From Antedon bifida (taxonomy: Eukaryota; Echinodermata; Crinoidea; Comatulida; Antedonidae): DNA of 64,000 bases. A model generated the notes under the pieces. The model was not told the DNA's origin. It ran no database searches and was given only the letters and a program-made list of their open reading frames with translations. The translations under genes were made by a program, and so were the position numbers. Shown here one piece after another: positions 37,369-48,006 of this stretch. Positions within the stretch are counted from its first letter, which is position 1. The number at the start of each line of letters is the position of its first letter. Where the stretch lies: NCBI GenBank assembly GCA_963402885.1, contig OY727096.1, forward strand, positions 16,473,820 through 16,537,819, in the 5' to 3' direction.

Positions 37369-40033
37369 GTCCAGTCAAAAATCACCCTCACCATGGTATA
37401 AGAACGTACCCTAATAAAATTTCATCCGTAGGTTCTATGTATATAGGTAATAACATTTCTTGATGTTGCGTCTTGCAAAACTTGGGATTTTACGAGAAAA
37501 TTAGACTTTTATACCCAATATAACCGCCTCATGTCGTATTATTGTGTACAGCGAATGCGACGAAGCGTGACTGAAATTACGAGACGCCGTTAGCGCCCGT
37601 TGAAAAATACATTAACAAAACTATAAAACCTACAAAATTAATAGTTTATACAATAAGTTAAGTATAGTTTACAATAAATTATATAATAAAATACATAACA
37701 TATAAAGAAAACCCAACTATAAACTAAAATATTTACAGATATGTGTTTAAAAAATGTACAAAAAAAAATGGCCTTCCATGAAATAAAGTGCGCCCTCACG
37801 CGTCATACTTTTATCGGACTTGTATGGATGGTTATACAAGGCATTAATAATAATTATACGAAACCCGATGCGGTTTGTTAGTTATTGCCTTTTTTTTACG
37901 CAAGAGGCAGAATATTTTATTTTCACAAATTTATTTATAATTTTTATCATGGAAAAAAAGGATTTTATATATTTAAACACATTACAACCTCCAGTATACC
38001 ATCATGATGGATTAAGTGCATATTGTATATCTGCTAACGTGTAATGATCTCCTAGCTATCTGGTTTTATTCACAGCATTGCTTGCGTAAATATCACAATG
38101 CATTGCATATTTTGAACTATCATTCGCGATTTGTAATCTTAATTAGAGTAAGAACCAATCATTTAAGGATAATACATTTCGCATAGGCCTATGCGAAAGA
38201 TACTACCTCAAGTAGGTCTACTTTTCACTTTCCAACAATTATTAAGAGCGTATCAAAGGGGCTGGTTGGGATTCGTCTGAATTAACATTTTACATTTTCC
38301 CCTTTCACCCGCCGCCACCCACCGCTGCCCCCACTGCCAATGGGGAGGAGGAGCCGGTTTGATCCTCCCTGAATCCGTGTGGCCTCCACATCGTACCGAT
38401 GTGTGAAGTTTGAGCCAATAAACGTCATTCATGACGATTCTTTAAGTTCGAAGTCGTCTTCCAGAATTCAAAGTATTCTAAAGTTAAAGTATTTTCCCGT
38501 TTTTCCATTCACATTTCACTAAATAATGTTGGAGTGTGATGAAGATTCGCGAGAAACGACATACTGTATTATCCCAATTCTCCTTTTTTAAGGCGTGATC
38601 GACGTATTAAATACATTCTAATATAAAGTTTTTTGGTGGAGAGTAGTCCTACAATGATAATTATTATTGGACATTTTATACACAAAAGCATGTCATAAAC
38701 GATCGGTTCACCTCCACGCCCTGAGTTCTCACTTGGGACGAGAAAGTAAAGCCCAAAACAAAAGTTTTTATGTGCATTTATTTCAAATATTGTTATCCGC
38801 CGAGTCCGACGCATTTTAATGCATTTAAATAATATTTAAAAAGCTTGGGAGAACACAGTAGTTTAATTTGTTGGCTTATTCAAATGCTTATAAATGCCGT
38901 TTTAAACTTAAAAGATGTAGGCTATTGTCCCTAAAAGTCAAGATGAAGATTAATTAATTAATTAATAAAATGTAAAACAATACATAGTTATCCGTCAGAC
39001 GTCTTCGAACATTATAAAGAATCTTGTGGCAGGATTACATTTTCTAAAACACGAAATTGTCTCACACATCATACGATATGGATGCCAATAGACAATTCAA
39101 AGAAACTTAAACAAAACTAACAATCACAAGGATTAACTTTGTTGCGGGTAACCAATGAGAACATGAGACGACTTTATTCATTTAATTTTTATTATCGTAT
39201 ACGCGAAATGGACTGTCATTTAAAAATGATTCTTACTCAAATTAACATTGACTATAATCGCGAATATACAATGCATTGTGATATCCACGCAAGTAATGCT
39301 GTGAAAAAAAAGAATGTCCAAAATAAAACCAGATAACTAGGAGATCATTACGCGTTAGCAGATATACAATACGGCGCTTAACTTAATCCATCATGATGGT
39401 ATACTGGAGGTTGTAATGTGTTTAAATATACAATCCTTTTTTTCCATGATAAAAAATAGAAATATAGTTGTGAAAATATAATATTCTGCCTCTTGCAGAG
39501 GAAATAACTAACAAATCGCATCGGGTTTCGTATAATTATCGTTTTTATTAATGCCTTGTATAACCATCCATACAAGTCCGATAAAAGTATGACGCGTGAG
39601 GGCGCACTTTATTTTATGGAAGGCCATTTTTATTTTTACATTTTTAAACACATATCTGTAAATATTTTAGTTTATACTTGGGTTTTCTTTATATGTTATG
39701 TATTTTATTACATAATTTATTGTAAACTATACTTAACTTATTGTATAAACTATTAATTGTGTAGGTTTTTAGCTTTGTTAATGCATTTTTCAACGGGCGC
39801 TAACGGCGTCTCGTAATTTCAGTCACGCTTCGTCGCATTCGCTGTACACAATAATACGACATGAGGCGGTTATAAATTGGGTATAAAAGTCTAATTTTCT
39901 CGTAAAATCCCAAGTTTTGCAAGACGCAACATCAAGAAATGTTATTACCTATATACATAGAACCTACGGATGAAATTTTATTAGGGTACGTTCTTATACC
40001 ATGGTACATGGTGAGGGTGATTTTTGACTGGAC
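37369..40033. mobile_element. 2.67-kb foldback element with ~800-bp inverted arms, TA-flanked
   Basis: The left arm (37369 to about 38165) and right arm (about 39225 to 40033) are inverted copies, from GTCCAGTCAAAAATCACCCT at one end to GGTGATTTTTGACTGGAC at the other. They share, for example, AACGGGCGCTAACGGCGTCT (right) and its complement (left). TA flanks both ends, as in Tc1/mariner-type or foldback elements. The about 1-kb centre has no convincing transposase frame. The arms are well matched, so the copy is fairly young. It lies 12 bases upstream of a proposed WDR90 start. Confidence 0.88.
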
Positions 40034-40366
40034 TAATGTTATCATTTAGAACAGCGCCCTCAATAGTACAACAACGTCACATAGAGAGAGAAGACGACAA
40101 CAAGAATATGAAATTCCCGAAAAGATATACCGGAGAATACCCCGGAGAATAAACTATTCTGTTGACACAGAGCTACAGAGCCGACTCGAGTGAAGAGATT
40201 TAAAGTAGATTCAAGAAGATAAAGAACTTTAAAAGAACTTGTAAGTTAAAAGAATCTTGTGGGATCAGGTGCCGTTTTCGGCCACCTCGACTTGTAAGGA
40301 CTAGGGTATACCATTATAAAAAGATGGGAAAATAGGGGTTGGTGTCCCATTTATTAATTGAGTGTC

Positions 40367-40930
40367 ATCATCATCATCAGCCGTTGTCAGTCCACTGCTG
40401 GACGAAAGCCTCAGCATGTTTCTGCCACAGTGCACGATCTCTAGCTGCTTCCTGCCACTGCACTGTACCCCAATACTTGTCTATTTCATCTCGCCATCTC
40501 ACTCTTTGTCTTCCTCTATTTCTACTCCCATCCATCGGTCTCCATGATGTCATTAGCGAAGTCCATCTATTGTCTCTTCTCCTACTGATATGTCCAGCCC
40601 ACTTCCACTTACTTAATTTGATAGTTCTTATAATGTCTTGAACTTGTGTTTGTTTTCTCACCCATTCATTTGTTTTTCTGTCTTTATATGTGATTCCGAG
40701 CATATTTCTTTCCATGTTGTGCTGTGCTGCTGCTATTTTCTTTTCCATTTTATTTGACAGTGCCCAGGTCGCAGCTCCATATGTCATGGTTGGTAACACG
40801 CATTGATTAAAGACCTTTCTTTTTAGGCTTAACAGTATTTCCCCTCTCATGATGTTGCTCAGTTTACCATATTGGCACCAGCCCAATCTGATTCTCCTCT
40901 TTATCTCCTGTTCTTGATTCTTTTCTCTCA
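40367..40930 (-). mobile_element. 5'-truncated RTE-type LINE fragment
   Basis: A minus-strand frame of about 169 residues (40886-40377) reads LPTMTYGAATWALSNKMEKK, then LSKWKWAGHISRRRDNRW, then GRQRVRWRDEIDKYW. This is the C-terminus of RTE/BovB-like reverse transcriptases. The 3' end runs into CAGTGGACTGACAACGG and a (TGA)n-type tail at 40367-40381, also typical. The domains before this segment are missing. Confidence 0.85.
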
Positions 40931-41199
40931 GGCTAAATTGAGTGTGCTAAGTGTTAAAATGCTGCTGCTTTTGTTCTTATCTTAGTGCATTATGTTTCGC
41001 TGTAGAATTAACTTCAGTTTTCAAGCTACAGTATATTATATGGAATTTCTATTATATGCCTCTTAATTATTTCTATATCATTTTTAGGTATTCTTCCCTA
41101 ATATGGATATTAGGTGGATTCCCTAAAGGTGGATATTGAATAATTTTTACGGATATAGATACAGAAAGTATAAAGAAATTAGTTTTTATGTTTTTATTC

Positions 41200-41345
41200 C
41201 AGTTACAAATAAAAAATATAATTTATCTAACGTAACGATAACAGTAGTACATAGATCTATCACATACTGATTATTAGGTAATCAGTAAAACAAATAAACA
41301 TTATAATATTGTCAATGAATCTGTACCATTTTGTTCCCAGAAAAC
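41200..41345. repeat. Satellite-like unit, split array part 1
   Basis: It shares GGTAATCAGTAAAACAAATA and GTCAATGAATCTGTACCATTT with 42640-42750 and 43309-43545. The units of about 115-125 bp have been separated by later insertions. Confidence 0.65.
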
Positions 41346-42061
41346 ACAGAACGTTTGTTAAACGTAATCGAAACATTTGACACTGCATGTTTTTAGGTTT
41401 GGTTTTTCTAAAACATTTTAAAGACGTTTTTAAACGTTTCTGTGTTCTAATTGAACGTTTGCATCAAAACGTTATAACGATTGAAAAACGGAGCTGATAA
41501 TGTCGCCATGCAGGAGATGATTGGTGTCTTCCAATATAGCATGGAATACATCGGCAAGCCGTTCGCTGTAGAACGAGTCAAGCTTGCATAGACAAACCAA
41601 TTACTTTCCCCGCTCTACCCAACAGCTTCTACTGATATTCCCAGCCCAACATAGGCTACAATATCCCCAAATAGAACATCACTGATTATTAAAACATAAA
41701 CATTCTATAGTGAAATATCCTGCTTTACCCCAAAGAACCGAGTTTCCTCAAGCAGTATACAGCCTTGTATTTAACTTCTTAATTATATGATCAACATGTC
41801 CACCCATTTAAGCTTTAGTCAAACACTATTCCCAGATACTTATAATTGTTAACAATCTCTGCCTCCTTTCCTTTAATTAATGTATACTTTCAGACCAATT
41901 ATGTTTTCGAAAATCAATTCTTATTTCTTTTGTTTTATTTATGTTTAGTTCAAGAAAATGTTTGCCATAATTGGTAAATCGAATAATCAGAAAGGTACAG
42001 AGAATAATCGTTGTTATAAGTCCAACTATAGCCGAGTCGTCGTAAAACAAAAATACATATA

Positions 42062-42633
42062 ACTAGAGGGTACTCCGAGAGTACAAACCTCCGCCTACCG
42101 TAAAATTCCCCTACATAAAATGCCACCTGAATATTTTTTTTTTACATTTTTTTTTATTAGTTCTAAGTGTAAATATGCTAACTGCACACTACAAAGTTGT
42201 GGATGACAGTGTGGTGTAATGGTTATGTATCCAGCCTCTCACAGTTGAGATCGCTGGTTGAAGTCCCACTGAGGTTTTTTTTTTTTATTGTTTTTTTATT
42301 TCTTTTTTTTTTGTTTTTTGTGGACCTTGATCTTTGACCCTGACCCTTCAAAATTTAACCACAATTATATGATGTGTCATTGTCATTGTGGCTAAGTTTG
42401 GTGAGAATCGGATAAAAACAGTGTTCTCTAGGCAGTAAAATAGTTTTTTGTTAGTTGTGACCTTGACCTATGACCTTTTCCCCTCAAATTCGAACTCGTC
42501 CGAGCTTTTGGGGCATAGATCATTGTTGCCAAATTTGGTGAGAATCGGATAAAAACTGTGGCCTCCAGGCTGTTCACAGACAGACACACAAACATACAGG
42601 GGTGAAAACATAACCTCCTTGGCGGAGGTAATT
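42062..42633 (+). mobile_element. SINE-like repeat with internal tRNA-like module, copy B
   Basis: It matches 26567-27171 in inverse orientation. GTGTGGTGTAATGGTTATG and GCTGGTTGAAGTCCCAC at 42208-42268 resemble pol III A and B boxes. It begins AACTAGAGGGTACTCCGAGA and ends CCTCCTTGGCGGAGGTAATT. It is nested in the 4.0-kb element and interrupts its satellite. Confidence 0.65.
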
Positions 42634-42639
42634 ATGTCG

Positions 42640-43545
42640 TCAATGAATCTGTTACCATTTTGTTTCTGTATCTACAATCGTTTCATTCATTTATCTTTAA
42701 CATTAAATGTAAATGTATCAGGTGATCAGTAAAGCAAACATACATAATTACGTTAAAGATTTATTGTCCCTTGAAACACAAAAAATAAAGGTCAAAATAT
42801 TCTAAATTGAAATTGGCCATATCAAAGAAATATTAAAGTTGTTCACTTTAAGTCGAAAATTCGAGCCAAAAACAACAAGTTTACGTAATTAACAGGTAAA
42901 TTAATTTTATTACATTTCGTCTGGAAAATCGTCGCAAGCGAAAGTAAACAAAGATTTCAAACCACTAGTATGCATTATGCATGATGCTAATTAGGATTGT
43001 TTACAACTTGTCACGGTTGAGAAGGTGTTTTCACACAGATCGCAAGGAAGTTTTATGATTATGCATACAGAGTAGCCAAACAAGCGCGTTGCATTATGAG
43101 ATATGTTTTGATCGAAAACTTTAACTGGAAGTCAAAGTTATTTTTTTAACAAAAAAAAACGTCTGTATTTCAGTTAAATGATTTTTTTTTTTGACTAATT
43201 TTTGGTGAAAGTTAATAACTATTATGATACTTCAAAATGACCCACTTTTTTTTAAATATTTTTTTTTTTTTTTTTTTGGAATTAGTCAAAGGGACAATAC
43301 ATCTTTAATGAATCTGTTACCATTTTGTTTCTGTATCTACATTCGTTTCATTTATTTACATTTAACATTAAATGTAAATGTATCAGGTAATCAGTAAAAC
43401 ACATAAACATATAATTATGTTAGTGAATCTGTTACCATTTTGTTTCTGTATCTCTACAATTCGTTTTACACTTAGCATTAAATGTAAATGTATCAGGTGA
43501 TCAGTAAAACAAACAAAAAACATATAATTATGTCAATGAAGCTCG
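42640..43545. repeat. Satellite units interrupted by a TTAA element
   Basis: Units beginning GAATCTGTTACCATTTTGTT and continuing TTAAATGTAAATGTATCAGG occur at about 42643-42752, 43310-43425 and 43426-43545. The TTAA element at 42753-43308 sits between the first and second. Confidence 0.75.
42753..43308. mobile_element. TTAA-flanked inverted-repeat element, copy 2
   Basis: Same termini and interior as 35074-35622, in direct orientation and with minor differences, including a longer T-run near its right end. Confidence 0.85.
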
Positions 43546-43679
43546 TCTACCGATGCCAGGTTCTTGAGTTCAAATCCATGTTGTTGGGATTTATCCCTTG
43601 CAAATAAAAAATATGATTTATCTACCTATAGGATTGGGCCGATTAGAATGAATTTGCCAAAATTCTTTTACATATTTCA

Positions 43680-43960
43680 CAACATTATAGAGTGTAGTAT
43701 TGTGATATTTAGTTTAGTTTCACATGTTTTAATTCCGATTGTATTGTAGTATTTAAGATGTTTTGATTCCGATTGTACTGTAGTATTTAGTTGTATTGTA
43801 GTTTAACATGTTTTAATTCCGATTGTATTGTAGTATTTAAGATTTTATAATTTCGAATCTGATTGTACTAAAATTTAATGTGTTTAAATCCAGATAGGCA
43901 TAACATAGTATTTAATATGTTTTAATTTTGATTATACTGTAGTGTTTAGTTTAGTTTTTA
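43680..43960. repeat. Imperfect tandem repeat of GTATTGTAGTATTTA-type units
   Basis: Units of about 55-60 bp containing TTTTAATTCCGATTGTATTG recur four to five times with decay. Confidence 0.7.
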
Positions 43961-44330
43961 TATATAGTAAGTAAGTATACCTACTTATATAGGCCGAGTT
44001 AATATAGTAATATTGTTACATAATCTTGGCATTCCGTAACACAGTACCTAATAATAACATGCCTTGTAAAAAGTACATGCTTGCTAGTTTTTGATGTTTT
44101 ATATTGTTCCTTGTAGTTTGTACCGTATGTTACATAACAGAACAATTATATTGTCTTCCATTTTATAGACACCCTTCTCTACATAAAACATAATACACCA
44201 CACCCCTATCATAATAATGGTATAGTCCATATAAGTCGAGGTGGCCGAAAACGGCACCTGATCAATCTTGTGTTGTAGTCTGGCTTGGCTTACAATATAT
44301 AGTTGAAACTACAGTAGTTACATTGTACCA

Positions 44331-44347
44331 TGGATTAAGACACAAGT
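44331..44347 (+). promoter_or_regulatory. Possible end of a noncoding first exon for the cGAS-like gene
   Basis: TGGATTAAGACACAA followed by GTAAGC is a fair 5' splice site 159 bases before the acceptor at 44506 that opens the coding exon. The promoter would then lie next to, or within, the end of the 4.0-kb transposon. Confidence 0.3.
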
Positions 44348-44518
44348 AAGCCGTAGCAAGGAAGGGCTGAATAAATTACACACATATTGTCCTTATTTAA
44401 GATTCACAACAATTGAAAGCTTTCATTTTGTTATAATAAAATGGAGCTGTCAAGTATTATAGAGCTGGAACATCTAGTTCCTAATTTATTTTTATTATCA
44501 TTTTAGAAAAAGCACAAG

Positions 44519-47387
44519 ATGTCATATTACGGTTACGGGAACTGCAGAGAAGATTACATTGGTCCAGTCCAATGTGGAAAGCCATTGCTCTCAAAGCTTA
44601 GATCTTTCTACTACAAACATGCTGTTATTGATAAATCTGTACGAACGGAAGCTAGGCATGTATTGGAGAAGATCATAGAAAAGTTTAAAATGTATACAAG
44701 AAGTACAAGCGTGAAGTATGAATTTGGTGAATTGATTCGCCAGGGCAGTAGCTTTGAAGGTCTGAGGGTAACTAAGCCTATTGAGTTTGATCTACTTGTA
44801 CCAATAACCCTGAATGGCCAAGCCTTTCTTAGAGAGATGAAGGAGGCATCAGGATACTATTTCATATATAGCAGTGATGATATTTGGAAGAAATGTATCA
44901 TAGATGGTATGCTAAGTCCAATAAAAATTAACCGTAGGATGCAAGCAGTGGTAAATGATGCAATTGAATTTATGAAAATACAACTCCCAGGATATGACAT
45001 CAAAATGCGTGATCAAGGTGCAGCGAAGAGGCTTCGTGTAAAACATGGTGATGTCACTATTGATATTGATTTGGTTCCTGCTGTAAAGCTACAAGGAGGA
45101 GAATATCTTGTTGCCAAACGTCATCACCAAGCAGACTATTACCATTCAATGATGCCTCTTGCTGATAATATATTCAACCATATCTGGCGAATGAGTTACT
45201 CTGAACAAGAGAAAGAAGTTATAAATAGAATGGATGAAGTGCATCGTGCATGTCTTAAGATTTTAAAGGCAATTGCAGCTTCAGATCAGCATCGTTCACA
45301 ATTTGGAAAGGTGAAATCATACCATCTCAAAACCTGCCTGCTTCTTCTAAATGAAAGAAATGCGGAATCGTGGAAGGAAAACGATCTTGATATTTGGTTT
45401 AAAGGACTTATTAATATTTTAATAGAGTTCTTACAGGTAGAGGACTCCAAACTGAATTGTTTCTTTAATAGAGATATTAATTTGTTCCAACCAATCAGTG
45501 ATAGTACTTTGGACAATTTAAAAAACTGGTTGCGCCGCATAAGCAGAAGTGATGAAACCCTCATGGCAGTCCTAGACAGGTAAGACAACTCAATATACTG
45601 TACTGTGATAAATCAAAAAATAAAAACCAATTAAAAAGAAGAATTATGGAAGTCTTAAACAGGTAACTACTGTACTGTTACAATCCAACCAATCTATCAA
45701 AAGTCAAAAGTGACAGGCTACGCATGTGTAAGTTAAAAAAATAGTGAAAATATGCTAAATTTTAAAAAATTTATATAGATTGTCAGAATGCTCGGGAACC
45801 CCTATTTTGCATTTCATTTTTTAAAAGTGAATGTATCATATGCATGATTTATTATGAAATTAAGAGAAAAAACATTGATTAAGTCATCATTAATTGCATC
45901 AAATTTGTTTGAATTAATTTCGATAATCAAACAAATTATGACATTTTCTTAAGCCGAAATAACAAACTTAACATTAACTTTCTTCCTTAAAATGTTCACA
46001 GTGCATCATTTTGATGTCATCATAGTAAAAAATTCTAATTCACTACAGGATGTAATAATCTATCTGCACCAAAGTGGTTACTGCATAGTAAATACACGGA
46101 GGAATCTTTCTACAACTTTTAGTCAGCTGTGTATGGTTCAGGTGGTCTGTGCTGGGAAACGAAACAAAATTTTGTTTAAAAATATCCATATTGTTTGTTC
46201 AATTTTATTTCTTAATGTATAGATTATACATATGATCTATATTGAAATCTAGATAAAAAGTAACTTGTTTCTTTATTATTATGTAACAAATGTGGTTTAT
46301 GACATTATACACAGAGGGATCTTTGATCGGATTGTGATACGAGCTATTGTATTTGCGTTAGCAAGATCCTATGATATATTATAAGTATTTAAAGATTTGA
46401 GAAAATCAATCAATATATCTTTTAAAAATAAATTATCTTTATTTAAATCAATGCTTATAACCTATAATTCGTCATAGAGACAAATTAAATCTAGTTAATA
46501 ACTTTAATTTTTAAATTTCAGCCCTACAGATAAATATATAATATAATTTTCAACTTTTGACCAGCATGAAAAACATATTGTTGAATTTAGGTTGTTTGGA
46601 GTAACTACCATTCTCCAAAATATTCATACTGTAATATGTTTACTTTTTGTAATCTATTTCTTTTACTTAGTATACAGGATGAGAAAGACGACAATGATGA
46701 TGATGGCGACAATGATGATGATGGCGGCAATGATGAGGATGACGATAATAATGAAAATGAAGCACAAGAAGAACAAGCTAGTGGTGGACTGGGATCATGG
46801 ATGGGAACTGCTGCTGCTGTGGGTACAGTTGCAGCATTTGGTTTGGCTGTAGCATTTTCCTATCTCAGTACAAGGTATGTGGACAATCATCATTCCATGA
46901 GATGTGGCAACGCCGAATTGTAAACTATTATTTATTAATAAATAAAAATGTACTGTACTATATTAAACACAGAAATCTTTGTAATGTTTTATTCTAAAAT
47001 TAAGACTTTTACACTTGGTGTATCTCAAGGACCATCTCTCGAACCACTCCAAAGTTATTCCTTACAAACGTCACCAGACTACCAGTACACCTTACTGTAC
47101 TACCAATCCCCTACACACCCAACGATATTTCTATTCTATTTTTGTAATTTCATTCCAGCAGTGATTTTGAAATTAAGGTGTACTCCATCGACTCACGAAC
47201 ACAGACAACATACACAAACTTGTCTTCTTCATCCACTGTCAGAGACTTGAAGACAAAGATATTCAGCAGGCAAGGAATACCTGTGTATCGCCAAAGACTT
47301 ACCTACAATGGTAGAGTATTAGAAAATTCACAAACGCTTGGTGAATATGGAATCCAAGAAGGTTCAACAGTGAAATTACACAATTAA
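44519..47387 (+). CDS. cGAS-like nucleotidyltransferase with acidic linker, membrane segment and C-terminal ubiquitin-like domain (about 497 aa)
   Basis: Exons are 44519-45579, 46671-46874 and 47159 (or 47162)-47387; both junctions are phase 2. Residues 1-353 form a Mab21/cGAS-like enzyme: GSSFEGLRV (G76, S77), E89 and D91 in IEFDLLVP, a third acidic site at D182/D184 in TIDIDLVPAV, and SYHLKTCLLLL. The metal-binding residues look intact. No cGAS-type zinc thumb was seen. Residues 357-388 are an Asp/Asn/Glu linker, about 395-419 are a hydrophobic predicted membrane segment, and about 424-497 resemble ubiquitin (TVRDLKTKIFSRQGIPVYRQ; GEYGIQEGSTVKL) without a terminal GG. Family role: cGAS-like receptors sense nucleic acid and make cyclic dinucleotides for STING. 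Activity and topology here are inferred. The start follows an acceptor at 44506; AATAAA follows the stop at 47402. Confidence 0.88.
45580..46670 (+). other. Intron 1 of the cGAS-like gene
   Basis: GTAAGA donor and TTTTACTTAG acceptor. The interior is AT-rich with no further exon or repeat recognised. Confidence 0.75.
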
Positions 47388-47401
47388 TTTTTGATTGATT
47401 T

Positions 47402-47407
47402 AATAAA
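47402..47407 (+). terminator. AATAAA polyadenylation signal of the cGAS-like gene
   Basis: It lies 15 bases after the stop codon. Another AATAAA lies at about 47690 and could be the main one. Confidence 0.5.
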
Positions 47408-48006
47408 ATAGTATGCAGTTATTGGCGAATGATTTCAATTTTATTTAACATTTAAATGTAGTTAATGTTTTGTATTCATGGCGAATAACTAGTAAAGTCA
47501 GTTTGCGGTACACATTGTGTTTCCAAAAAGGAAAAAATAAAGACTTTTGTTTGTTATGCTGCAATCGTCAACTGCAATAATGTTAGTGATTGGTCGTATT
47601 TATAGCTGAATCCAAATACTGTAATAATAATATTTGATCTCATCTGTATATTAGTGATTTGTTAATGAATTGAATGTAATTTTGGTCTCAATAAATGTCT
47701 TTTCTGGCATCAAATAACTCTTTGTGTGTGTCCTTATGGTAGAGATTTCATTGACATAATAGAATCTGCAGATATGTCACCTAAAAATCAAAAGAGAATG
47801 ATAATTGTAAATATGTGCATGCAGATCCAAATGCTGTGCTTTGTTGAAGGCTTCTATGTACTGTGAATGTTTGCAATTCTATTATTGACTAATTGTAGGC
47901 AGACATGTAAAGTAAAGTTCTTTTTTCGTTGATAATTGGATAATCTGAAAGCCATGAGTTAGACACCTTACCATAATACTAAGTTTTCTGTGATTATTGC
48001 AAACCA

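Larger units (their letters stand above)
40262..44263. mobile_element. 4.0-kb inverted-repeat element with 9-bp target duplication (Mutator-like, non-autonomous)
   Basis: The direct repeat AATCTTGTG flanks both sides (40253-40261 and 44264-44272). The inverted ends of about 75 bases share GATCAGGTGCCGTTTTCGGC and CACCTCGACTT, extending to GTATACCATTAT-type sequence. A 9-bp duplication is typical of MULEs, though other superfamilies can give 8-9 bp. No transposase was recognised. It is a nest: an RTE fragment, a SINE-like copy, a TTAA element and tandem repeats lie inside. Confidence 0.8.

Noticed and set aside
42205-42270. A tRNA gene
   Set aside because: A- and B-box-like words are present, but no cloverleaf closes and the sequence recurs at 26940-27010 as part of a repeat.
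46592-46852. Met-rich plus-strand frame over the acidic linker exon
   Set aside because: It is the wrong frame of GATGATGAT repeats. Splice phase and the paralogue at the window start support the Asp-rich frame.
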